A stretch of DNA of 8,189 nucleotides from QWPN01 sp044360305 (lineage in GTDB: Bacteria; Planctomycetota; Planctomycetia; Pirellulales; UBA1268): assembly GCA_044360305.1 (NCBI GenBank), contig JBIKKQ010000152.1:1-8189 (forward strand), given 5' to 3'. The translations under genes were made by a program, and so were the position numbers. A model generated the notes under the pieces. The model was not told the DNA's origin. It searched no databases and saw only the letters and a program-made list of their open reading frames with translations. Shown piece by piece: positions 1 through 6,212 of the stretch. Position 1 is the first letter of the stretch, and every line of letters starts with the position of its first letter.

Positions 1-540
1 GACTCGAGCATGGTGGCCCGCTGGCCGGCGGCGCCGCCGGCCTGGATCGACCCGGCGATCGAGGACAGGTTCGGCACGTTCCTCGCCGTGGTGGGCGCGA
101 TCCGCGAAATTCGCGCCCGACAGAACGTGCCCCCGAAGACGCGGGTCACGGTGGCGATCAAGGCGCCGCGTGAGCAGGCCGACCTGCTCGCGCCGCTGCA
201 CGGCGCCATCGAGTCGATGGCGGCGGCGACGCTGACGGCCGTGGCCCCCGATGCCGGCGGGGCGCCGGGGGCGGCCGCGGCGACGGTCCGCGGCTGCGAG
301 GTGTTCGTGGACCTCGCCGACCTGATTGACGTCGATGCCGAGATCGCCCGGCTCGGCAAGGAACTGGAAAAGACGGAGGGTTTCATCCGGGCCAAGCAGA
401 CGAAACTCGCCGACGAGACCTTTGCGGCGCGGGCACCGGCGGCCGTGGTGGCGAAGGAGCGGGCGCAACTGGCCGAACTCGAGGAAAAGCTCGCCAAGGG
501 GCGGGCGATGCTCGGCGACCTCCAGGCCCGCAAGGGCTGA
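1..540 (+). CDS. valS: Valyl-tRNA synthetase, C-terminal fragment
   Basis: Cytoplasmic enzyme that charges tRNA-Val with valine. The frame is open at the left edge, so only the last 179 residues are seen and the catalytic domain (HIGH and KMSKS motifs) lies outside. Visible residues 1-50 are the end of the anticodon-binding helical domain; the segment IREIRARQNVPPKTRVTV is typical of ValS at this point. A variable Ala/Gly-rich stretch follows. From about residue 108 to the end is the class I ValS C-terminal arm, a charged antiparallel coiled coil that contacts the tRNA (EIARLGKELEKTEGFI, then FAARAPAAVVAKERAQL). The family consensus here is close to F-x-x-x-A-P-x-x-V-V-x-x-E-R. The ATG at 10 is internal and not the start. 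The next gene on this strand begins 96 bases later and appears to have its own promoter. Assignment is firm from the C-terminal arm. Confidence 0.93.
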   Translation, partial: DSSMVARWPAAPPAWIDPAIEDRFGTFLAVVGAIREIRARQNVPPKTRVTVAIKAPREQADLLAPLHGAIESMAAATLTAVAPDAGGAPGAAAATVRGCEVFVDLADLIDVDAEIARLGKELEKTEGFIRAKQTKLADETFAARAPAAVVAKERAQLAELEEKLAKGRAMLGDLQARKG

Positions 541-547
541 CGCCCCC

Positions 548-576
548 GTGAACCGGCGGCGAACTTCGAGTAGAAT
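548..576 (+). promoter_or_regulatory. Candidate sigma70-type promoter of the BFN-domain gene
   Basis: A TAGAAT hexamer at 571-576 matches the -10 consensus at five of six positions. GTGAAC at 548-553 is a weak -35 (three of six) at an ideal 17-base spacing. The -10 sits in the loop of a perfect 7-bp inverted repeat, CCGGCGG (553-559) with CCGCCGG (580-586). That hairpin could instead help end valS transcription or serve as an operator. Position between two genes on the same strand supports a promoter; the weak -35 keeps confidence low. Confidence 0.4.
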
Positions 577-636
577 CGTCCGCCGGCGGGTGGACATCGT
601 TCCTGCCGGGCGACCGGCCCCCTCGGAGCACGTGGC

Positions 637-1038
637 ATGAGCGTCCAGATGGAGCTCTCGCGGATCATCATCAGCGAGATCAACGATCAGCAGGTCGTGT
701 ACCTCAAGGAGGTGGAGGGCGACCGCACGTTTCCGATCCTCATCGGCCTGTTCGAGGCGACGAGCATCGACCGCCGGGTGAAGCACCACGCCGCACCGCG
801 GCCGCTGACCCACGACCTGCTGGTGGCGGCCGTCGAGCTGCTGGGCGGCGAGTTTCAGGACGTGATCATCTCCGAGATCAAGGAACACACCTACTACGCC
901 ATGATCCGCGTCCTGCGCGATGGCGAGGTGATCGAGATCGACGCCCGTCCGTCGGACGCGATCGCGGTGGCGGTGACCTGCGAGCCGAACCTGCCGATCT
1001 ACGTGGCCGAGGAGGTCCTGGACAACGTCCTCGGCTAG
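637..1038 (+). CDS. Bifunctional nuclease (BFN/DUF151) domain protein
   Basis: Complete 133-residue single-domain protein of the BFN family, named after plant bifunctional nucleases reported to cleave DNA and RNA. The role of bacterial members is poorly known. The family signature is clear: FPILIGLFEA at 32-41, RPLTHDL at 55-61, the LLGGEF turn at 68-73, TYYAMIRV at 85-92 and the highly conserved DARPSDA at 102-108, followed by PIYVAEEVL near the end. There is no signal peptide or membrane segment, so it should be cytoplasmic. The start is supported by GGAG at 625-628, eight bases before the ATG. The length is close to that of a minimal BFN domain, without the C-terminal UVR domain that some relatives carry. 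A candidate promoter lies at 548-576 and a GC hairpin sits on the stop codon. Family call is firm; nuclease activity is inferred from family name only. Confidence 0.9.
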   Translation: MSVQMELSRIIISEINDQQVVYLKEVEGDRTFPILIGLFEATSIDRRVKHHAAPRPLTHDLLVAAVELLGGEFQDVIISEIKEHTYYAMIRVLRDGEVIEIDARPSDAIAVAVTCEPNLPIYVAEEVLDNVLG

Positions 1039-1052
1039 GCCGCGTTGCGGCC
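1038..1052 (+). terminator. GC hairpin at the end of the BFN gene
   Basis: GGCCGC (1038-1043) and GCGGCC (1047-1052) form a perfect 6-bp stem with a 3-base loop, starting on the last base of the TAG stop. No T-run follows, so it is not a classical intrinsic terminator. The rest of the gap up to 1121 shows nothing I can name. Confidence 0.3.
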
Positions 1053-1121
1053 GGCACGCACCCTCCGGTTACGCACGCCAATCGGGCATAGGCGCGGCTG
1101 TTTCGCCGGGCCGCTCGGGCT

Positions 1122-1349
1122 TACTACCGGGAGCAGGTTCTTGTTGACACTCCTCGTCGCTGAATCCGTGAGGGGTTGCCCATGCCCTGGGAGGCGGCGT
1201 TGCTGGCAAGTGAAGGCAGGAACACGAAAACGCAGCCAGCATCGAGTGAACGAAGGCCTGGAGGGCCGAAGTGAACGACCGCCGAGCAGGGCATGGGCAA
1301 CCCCGAACCGTCGGAGCGTTCTCTCAACGATGGGATGCTCCCGGTAGTA
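1122..1349. repeat. 228-bp nested inverted repeat, MITE-like or structured RNA
   Basis: Non-coding block with a ladder of matching arms. The outer arms are TACTACCGGGAGCA (1122-1135) and TGCTCCCGGTAGTA (1336-1349), a perfect 14-bp inverted repeat. Inside come GTTGA/TCAAC (1143-1147 with 1324-1328), a perfect 18-bp pair (1172-1189 with 1287-1304), GGCGG/CCGCC (1193-1197 with 1279-1283) and CGTT/AACG (1198-1201 with 1274-1277). The centre holds two local hairpins, TGCTGGC/GCCAGCA (1201-1207 with 1235-1241) and GGCC/GGCC (1255-1258 with 1264-1267). Its base composition is less GC-rich than the flanking genes. The ends can be read as 12-bp terminal repeats flanked by TA, which fits a TA target duplication as left by IS630/Tc1-mariner or some IS5-family elements; TA being self-complementary, this is only suggestive. 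The right end lies 6 bases before the ribosome binding site of the next gene, so it may also shape that gene's leader RNA. No transposase is nearby. Confidence 0.75.
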
Positions 1350-1355
1350 TTTCTC

Positions 1356-1360
1356 AGGAG
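1356..1360 (+). promoter_or_regulatory. Ribosome binding site that fixes the propeller gene start
   Basis: AGGAG lies seven bases before the ATG at 1368. The codons that follow encode a typical signal peptide. This rules out the in-frame upstream ATG at 1293, which falls inside the right arm of the inverted repeat. Confidence 0.8.
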
Positions 1361-1367
1361 ACGTGTC

Positions 1368-3080
1368 ATGAAGAAACTCGTGGTGGCGATCCTCTGGTGC
1401 CTCGCGGTGTCCGCCACGCGGGCGGCGGCCGTGGCACCCGGGCCGTGGAAGCCCGTGTCGCTCCCCGCCGCGGCCGCCGACGTCGACCTGCGAAGCATCT
1501 GCTTCGTCGACGACCGGCACGGCTGGATCGTCGGCGACAGGGGGCTGTGCCTGGCCACCACCGACGGCGGCAGGACCTGGGAGAAACGCGACACCGGATC
1601 GGATGCGACGCTGCGGTGCGTCCGGTTCACCGACGCCCGCAACGGATTCGCCTGCGGTGATGGCGATTCCCGGGCTGCGGCCGCCCGCGGCCACGTCGTG
1701 ATGGGCCGCCCGCAGAAACAGGGCACGCTGCTTTCCACCACCGACGGTGGCGCGACCTGGAAACCGGCCTGGGTGCCCTGCAACTTCGAGATCTGGTGCG
1801 TCGAGGCCGCGACGGCCCCGAAGATCCAGGTTGGCATCGGCGTCGACGATCACCTCGACGGCGACATCACCCGGTCGGCCGACGGCGGCGCGACGTGGAC
1901 CGAGAGGCGGGTGTTTCGCGCGCTGGCCGACATCCGGGCGCTGAACGCCACCCGGTGGGTGGCCGTCGGGTCTCCCGTCTCCGTGGGCTTCCTCGGCGCG
2001 GATGGCATCAAGGATCCGGCGTTCGTCGCCAGGGAATGTCGGGCGCTCTACAGCGACGACGCCGGCGAGACCTGGAAGGTGTCGAAGGGGAGCGACGGCG
2101 CGGCCGTGCTCCGCGGCCTGCTCGCCCGCCCGGGCCTGCCGGTCGTTGCGATCGGCGACGGCGGGGCGCTGCTCGTCAGCGACGACGCCGGCGAGAACTG
2201 GCGGGCCGTGCCGGCACCGGCCCGCGTGCGCTGGCGCGGCATCGCGGCCGACGCGGCGGCGGAGCGGCCGGCCGTGATCGTCGCCGTCGGCGACCGGGGG
2301 GGGTTCCTGCTCAGCACCGACGCCGGACGAACCTGGCGGGTTTCGTCGACGGGCGCGCCCGGGCCGCTGCATGCCGTCGCCGCCTGCGGCTCCCGGTTCC
2401 TCGCGGTCGGCGCCGGGGGGATGGCGTTGGAATGCACGGCGGGGGCGCTGGCGGCGGCCCGCGACCTGCCCCCCCTGCCATCGCCGCCGATCGCGAAGGC
2501 CGGGCCGGTGCCCAAGGCGACGGCCGAGCAGCGGGCCCTCGTTCGGGTCGGTGACTTCACGCTCACCACCCACGCGCTGCGCGGACCGAAGCTGCTTGGC
2601 CTGGACCTCGAATGGCAGGTCAAGCAGACGATCACCGCGGTCGCGGAGGACACCTGCACGATGGTGACGGAGGTGGTGAAGGGGCAGCCGCCGGCGGGGC
2701 TCGGCGGGGCCGAGCCCGTGGAGCGGGAGGTGCCGATCGCCGCACTGTTCGGAGCCGAAAACAGGCCCCACGTCGGCATGCAGGTCGGCGAGACACGCGA
2801 GCTGCCGGACGGGCCGGACGTCACGGTCAAGATGACCCGCGAGGCCAACGAGATCGTGGAGGTCAAGGGCGTCAAACTCGACTGCGTGGTCGTGACGACC
2901 GTGGCCGTTGAAGCGAAGGGCGGAACGTCGGCGTCGAAGGAATGGCACTGCCCGGCGCGGATCCCGATCCAGGGCCTGGTGAAGGCGGAGCACACGCTCC
3001 CGCTGCAGCTCCCCGGGGGGCTGGCGGCGGCGATGAAGTCCACGCAGACGCTGACCGAGTGGAAACGGGCCGGCGACTGA
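1368..3080 (+). CDS. Secreted Asp-box (BNR/Ycf48-like) beta-propeller protein
   Basis: 570-residue exported protein of unknown function. Residues 1 to about 22 are a signal peptide: MKK, a hydrophobic core (LVVAILWCLAV) and an Ala-rich cleavage region. Six Asp boxes of the S/T-x-D-x-G-x-T/N-W type follow: TTDGGRTW 64-71, TTDGGATW 124-131, SADGGATW 170-177, SDDAGETW 229-236, SDDAGENW 271-278 and STDAGRTW 316-323. Each is preceded by short strands such as GWIVGDRG, as in Ycf48/HCF136-type and sialidase-like propellers. No sialidase catalytic set is evident. A Pro-rich linker (about 366-382) leads to a C-terminal domain (about 386-570) of alternating strands with a WHCPARIPIQGLVKAEH segment near 526; I do not recognise this domain. 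A G8 run at 2296-2303 lies inside the reading frame, which is intact. The gene stands alone: the upstream gap is filled by the inverted repeat and the downstream neighbour is convergent. Likely periplasmic; the role is open. Confidence 0.82.
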   Translation: MKKLVVAILWCLAVSATRAAAVAPGPWKPVSLPAAAADVDLRSICFVDDRHGWIVGDRGLCLATTDGGRTWEKRDTGSDATLRCVRFTDARNGFACGDGDSRAAAARGHVVMGRPQKQGTLLSTTDGGATWKPAWVPCNFEIWCVEAATAPKIQVGIGVDDHLDGDITRSADGGATWTERRVFRALADIRALNATRWVAVGSPVSVGFLGADGIKDPAFVARECRALYSDDAGETWKVSKGSDGAAVLRGLLARPGLPVVAIGDGGALLVSDDAGENWRAVPAPARVRWRGIAADAAAERPAVIVAVGDRGGFLLSTDAGRTWRVSSTGAPGPLHAVAACGSRFLAVGAGGMALECTAGALAAARDLPPLPSPPIAKAGPVPKATAEQRALVRVGDFTLTTHALRGPKLLGLDLEWQVKQTITAVAEDTCTMVTEVVKGQPPAGLGGAEPVEREVPIAALFGAENRPHVGMQVGETRELPDGPDVTVKMTREANEIVEVKGVKLDCVVVTTVAVEAKGGTSASKEWHCPARIPIQGLVKAEHTLPLQLPGGLAAAMKSTQTLTEWKRAGD

Positions 3081-3135
3081 CGGCGATGTCGGCCGAGCCG
3101 GTCGCGGTGCCCAGGGCGAGCCCGACACGAGGGGC

Positions 3136-3158
3136 GTTCCCGCGCGGTTTTCGGGAAC
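3136..3158. terminator. Hairpin in the convergent gap, possible shared terminator
   Basis: GTTCCCG (3136-3142) and CGGGAAC (3152-3158) form a 7-bp stem with a 9-base loop. An alternative stem is GCGGTT (3144-3149) with AACCGC (3156-3161). It lies between the ends of the propeller gene (+) and lysC (-), where terminators are expected. There is no clear T-run on either strand, so termination is an inference from position. Confidence 0.4.
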
Positions 3159-3175
3159 CGCAGTCGGCCCCGTGA

Positions 3176-3192
3176 CCGCGGCGGCTTCGCGG
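3176..3192 (-). terminator. GC hairpin just after the lysC stop
   Basis: CCGCG (3176-3180) pairs with CGCGG (3188-3192) around a 7-base loop, immediately downstream of the lysC stop codon on the minus strand. The stem is short and lacks a U-tract, so this is a weak candidate. Confidence 0.25.
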
Positions 3193-3193
3193 G

Positions 3194-4954
3194 CTACAGG
3201 CCGAACGCCTTCCGCAGGATTCGCAGCGCCTGCTCCCCCTGCTCGGCGGCCACGATCACGTTGAGCCGGACTTCGCTCGTGCTCACGAGGTCGATGTTGA
3301 TCCCCTCGTCGGCCAGCGGCTTGAACAGCCGGTCGGCGACGCCGGCATGGCTGCGGATGCCGACGCCGGTGATCGACAGTTTCGCCACGTGCGGCACGTC
3401 GGCCACGCGGGCGCCGCGGGCCGCCGCGATGCGCCCCGCCACCTCGGTCGCCCGGTCCCGGTCGCCGGCCGGCACGGTGAACGACAGTTCGGCCCGGCCG
3501 TCCCGCGGATGGCTCTGCACGATCATGTCCACGAACAGGCCGGCCCGGCCGATCTCCTCGAACACGTCGGCCGCCACGCCCGGCGTGTCGGGCAAGTCGG
3601 TGAAGGTCACGAGCGCCTGCGAGGAGTCGAGGATGCAGTCCTCGACCGCCAGGTCCTCCATCCCCTCCAGCCGGCGGACGACCTCCAGCGGGCTCGACTT
3701 CGTCGGCCGGTGGCCGGCCGCGTCGCCGTCGCCCTGCGTTGTCTCCTGCTCCAGGCCGAAGGCCCGGTGAACCGCGGCCACGGCGGCCGCCCCGTCGTTG
3801 CGGTCCACGAGGACCGAGATCTTGATCTCGCTCGTCGTGATCATGCGGACGTTGATCCCGGCCGTGGAGAGCGCGGCGAACATCCGCCCCGCCACCCCCT
3901 CGGCCCGGGCCATGCCGACGCCGACGACCGAGACCTTCGCCAGGCCGCCGTCGTGCGACACGCCGGTCGCCCCGAGGTTCTTCGCCACCGGCCCGGCGAG
4001 CTCCAGGGCCTCGGCGAGGTCGTCGGCCGGCACGGTGAACGAGATGTCGGCCCGCCCCCCCTGGCCGACGTTCTGCACGATCATGTCCACGGCGATGCCC
4101 GAGGCGGCCAGCTGCGAGAACAGGGCGTGGCTCGAGCCCGGCTGGTCGGGGACGTTTTCCAGCGTGATCCGCCCCTCCTCCCTGGCGAGGGCCACGCCGC
4201 TCGCCGGCCGCGGCGTCGCCTCGTCGGCCGGGAGGATCATCGTGCCGGGAACGTCGCGGAAGCTCGACCGCACGAGCACCTTGACGCCGAACTTCTTGGC
4301 GAACTCGATCGACCGCGAGTGCATCACGCCGGCACCGAGGCTGGCGAGCTCCAGCATCTCGTCGTAGCTGATCGAGCCGAGCCGGCGGGCGTCGGCCAGC
4401 ATCCGCGGGTCGGTCGTGTAGACGCCGTCCACGTCGGTGTAGATCTCGCAGACGTCGGCCTCCAGCACCGCGGCCAGGGCCACGGCGGTCGTGTCGGAGC
4501 CGCCGCGGCCGAGCGTGGTGATGTTGCCGTGCTGGTCGATCCCCTGGAAGCCGGCCGCGATCACGATGGCGCCGTCGTCGAGCAGCCGGCGGACGTTATC
4601 GGTGGAGATCGAGCGGATCCGGGCCTTGGTGTGGGTCGAGTCGGTGCGGATGCCGATCTGGGCGCCGGTCAGGCTCACCGCCTTGTGGCCGGCCGCCTGG
4701 ATCGCCATCGCGAACAGGGCGACGCTCACCTGCTCGCCGGTGGAGAGGAGCATGTCCATTTCCCGGGCGCTGGGCCGGTCGGAGATCTGCTTCGCGAGAT
4801 CGACGAGGATGTCGGTCTGGTGGCCCATGGCGCTGACCACGACCACGACCCGGTCACCGGCGGCATGCCGGGCGATCGCCTTGGCGGCGGCCGCCTTGAT
4901 CTTCCCCGCATCGGCCACGCTCGTCCCGCCGAACTTCTGCACCACGAGAGCCAT
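3194..4954 (-). CDS. lysC: Aspartate kinase with four ACT domains
   Basis: Cytoplasmic enzyme that phosphorylates L-aspartate with ATP, the first step towards lysine, threonine and methionine. In 586 residues, the kinase domain (1 to about 245) shows KFGGTS at 7-12, VSAMG at 40-44, STGEQ at 71-75, LGRGGSDTTA at 148-157 and YTDVDGVYTTDPR at 172-184. The usual ACT pair (about 262-402) is followed by a hydrophilic linker and a second ACT pair (about 442-586) that repeats the first: DMIVQ...GRA(D/E)(I/L)SFTVPA occurs near 280 and 476, and AK(V/L)S(V/I)(T/V)GVG near 339 and 524. Common LysC proteins have about 400-420 residues and two ACT domains; a four-ACT form is known from cyanobacteria. I chose the ATG at 4954: AGGAG lies 11 bases upstream and MALVVQKFGGTS is the normal N-terminus. 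The GTG at 4966 overlaps that ribosome binding site. Last gene of the hom operon, 21 bases after the preceding stop. Regulation by amino-acid binding to the ACT domains is expected; the effector is unknown. Confidence 0.96.
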   Translation of the reverse strand: MALVVQKFGGTSVADAGKIKAAAAKAIARHAAGDRVVVVVSAMGHQTDILVDLAKQISDRPSAREMDMLLSTGEQVSVALFAMAIQAAGHKAVSLTGAQIGIRTDSTHTKARIRSISTDNVRRLLDDGAIVIAAGFQGIDQHGNITTLGRGGSDTTAVALAAVLEADVCEIYTDVDGVYTTDPRMLADARRLGSISYDEMLELASLGAGVMHSRSIEFAKKFGVKVLVRSSFRDVPGTMILPADEATPRPASGVALAREEGRITLENVPDQPGSSHALFSQLAASGIAVDMIVQNVGQGGRADISFTVPADDLAEALELAGPVAKNLGATGVSHDGGLAKVSVVGVGMARAEGVAGRMFAALSTAGINVRMITTSEIKISVLVDRNDGAAAVAAVHRAFGLEQETTQGDGDAAGHRPTKSSPLEVVRRLEGMEDLAVEDCILDSSQALVTFTDLPDTPGVAADVFEEIGRAGLFVDMIVQSHPRDGRAELSFTVPAGDRDRATEVAGRIAAARGARVADVPHVAKLSITGVGIRSHAGVADRLFKPLADEGINIDLVSTSEVRLNVIVAAEQGEQALRILRKAFGL

Positions 4955-4965
4955 CGCCAACGTCA

Positions 4966-4970
4966 CTCCT
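4966..4970 (-). promoter_or_regulatory. Ribosome binding site that decides the lysC start
   Basis: CTCCT on the plus strand reads AGGAG on the minus strand and lies in the 21-base gap after the upstream stop codon. It is 11 bases from the ATG at 4954 and overlaps the first base of the alternative GTG at 4966, which excludes that GTG as start. Confidence 0.65.
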
Positions 4971-4975
4971 GCGCG

Positions 4976-6205
4976 TCATGCGCGGTTGGAACCGAGAAAC
5001 TCACCCATCAGCCGCCAGCCGGGCAGGATCGTGTCCTGCGTGGCGGCGGCCGCCGCCTCGTCATACGTCCGCTGCCCGTTGCAGGCCACGCCGCTGCCGG
5101 CGATCACGAAGGGCACGCCGCCTCGCGAATGGGTCTTCGTCGCCAGGAACGTCGGATGGTCCGGGCAGACGAGAATCCGGTGCGGGCCGAGGCCGGCGAG
5201 ATGGGCGGCCACGGGGCCGACGATCTTGGCGTCGATCTCCTCGATGGCCTTCACCTTCTCGGCGGCATCCCCCTGGTGGCTGGCCTCGTCCGGCGCCTCG
5301 ACATGGATGCAGACAAGGTCGGCCGTGGCCAGTTCGGCGATCGCCGCCCGGCCCTTGGCCGCGTAGTCGGTGTCGAGATAGCCGGTCGCTCCCGGCACCT
5401 CGAGCCGCTTCCAGCCGGCGAGGGCGGCGAGGCCGCGGAGCAGGTCCACGGCCGTGATCATCGTGCCCGCGAACCCATACTTCACCTTGAACGGCTCGAA
5501 GGCCGGCGCCCGACCGACGCCCCACAGCCAGACGTGGGTCGCGGGCCGCCTGCCCGCGGCGAGCCGGGTGGCGTTGACCGGATGGTCCGCCAGCCACGAT
5601 TCGCTCGCGGCCATGATCTCGGTGAGCAGCCGGCAGCCGGTGCCGCGTGGAAACCGCCCGGCGACCGGCTGGTCCATGAGGTCGTGCGGCGGCGTGGCCC
5701 GGAGGTCGCTCTGCAGCGGCGATTCCCCGGGCGAGCCCCGATGCAGGAGCAGGTTGCGGTAACTGACGCCGGGCGTGAATGACCAGCGGGCGGCGATGGC
5801 GGGGAAGTCGCGCTCCAGGCCGCGCTGCGCGGCGGCAAGGAGTTCTTTGGCCTCCGCGGTCGAGACGTGCCCCGCGGTAAAATCCTCCATCAAGCCGTCG
5901 CGGACGGTGACGAGGTTGCACCGCACCGCCCAGTCGTGCGGCCCGAGTGCGATTCCCTGCGCGGCGGCCTCCAGCGGCGCCCGGCCGGTGAAGAACACGA
6001 GCGGGTCGTAGCCCATGAGGCTCATGCAGGCCACTTCGGAGCCCGGCGGCAGGCTGTCGGGCACGTGGTTCGTGAGCCCGACGCGGCCCCGGGCGGCGAG
6101 CGCGTCGAGGTGCGGCGTCCGCGCCGCCTGAAACGGCGTCCTGCCCCCGAGGGAGGCCTGGGGGGCGTCGGCGGCCCCGTCGGGAATGATGATGACGTGC
6201 TTCAT
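4976..6205 (-). CDS. ApgM-type phosphoglycerate mutase homologue, probable homoserine kinase
   Basis: 409-residue metalloenzyme of the alkaline-phosphatase/iPGM superfamily, ApgM branch. Visible motifs: IIIPDGAAD at the N-terminus with metal ligand Asp9; GSEVACMSLMGYDP at 55-68, where Ser56 aligns with the phosphorylated serine of cofactor-independent mutases; APDEASHQGD at 304-313 with KVKAIEEID after it; and CPDHPTFLATKTH at 347-359, giving Asp349, His350 and His359. The metal and phosphoryl-transfer site thus looks complete. Family knowledge: one ApgM-like subfamily has been proposed as homoserine kinase (TIGR02535, from memory) because it sits beside threonine genes in genomes lacking ThrB. 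This copy lies between hom and lysC, exactly that context. No thrB-type GHMP kinase is in the window. The alternative is a true 2-phosphoglycerate/3-phosphoglycerate mutase. Start: MKHVIIIPDG matches family N-termini; an ATG at 6220, overlapping the hom stop, adds five residues (MPDAS). Neither has a clear ribosome binding site, so coupling to hom translation is likely. Confidence 0.85.
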   Translation of the reverse strand: MKHVIIIPDGAADAPQASLGGRTPFQAARTPHLDALAARGRVGLTNHVPDSLPPGSEVACMSLMGYDPLVFFTGRAPLEAAAQGIALGPHDWAVRCNLVTVRDGLMEDFTAGHVSTAEAKELLAAAQRGLERDFPAIAARWSFTPGVSYRNLLLHRGSPGESPLQSDLRATPPHDLMDQPVAGRFPRGTGCRLLTEIMAASESWLADHPVNATRLAAGRRPATHVWLWGVGRAPAFEPFKVKYGFAGTMITAVDLLRGLAALAGWKRLEVPGATGYLDTDYAAKGRAAIAELATADLVCIHVEAPDEASHQGDAAEKVKAIEEIDAKIVGPVAAHLAGLGPHRILVCPDHPTFLATKTHSRGGVPFVIAGSGVACNGQRTYDEAAAAATQDTILPGWRLMGEFLGSNRA

Positions 6206-6212
6206 GCTGGCG

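Noticed and set aside
1144..1149. Perfect TTGACA -35 hexamer before the propeller gene
   Set aside because: No acceptable -10 occurs at 15-19 bases downstream, and it lies within the inverted repeat; a lone hexamer is not a promoter.
1293..1367. Upstream in-frame ATG extending the propeller protein by 25 residues
   Set aside because: It falls in the right arm of the inverted repeat and would bury the signal peptide; AGGAG at 1356 points to the ATG at 1368.
2296..2303. G8 run inside the propeller gene as a phase-variable frameshift site
   Set aside because: The frame is intact and runs of this length are common in GC-rich coding DNA; there is no second signal of switching.
1035..3128. Long minus-strand open frame of 697 codons opposite the propeller gene
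   Set aside because: Its translation is low-complexity Arg/Pro/Gly sequence with no domain, while the plus strand encodes a signal peptide and six Asp boxes. Such shadows are expected in GC-rich DNA.
3347..5782. 811-codon plus-strand open frame opposite lysC and the mutase homologue
   Set aside because: The translation is repetitive His/Arg/Gly/Asp-rich sequence and spans the antisense of two well-supported genes.
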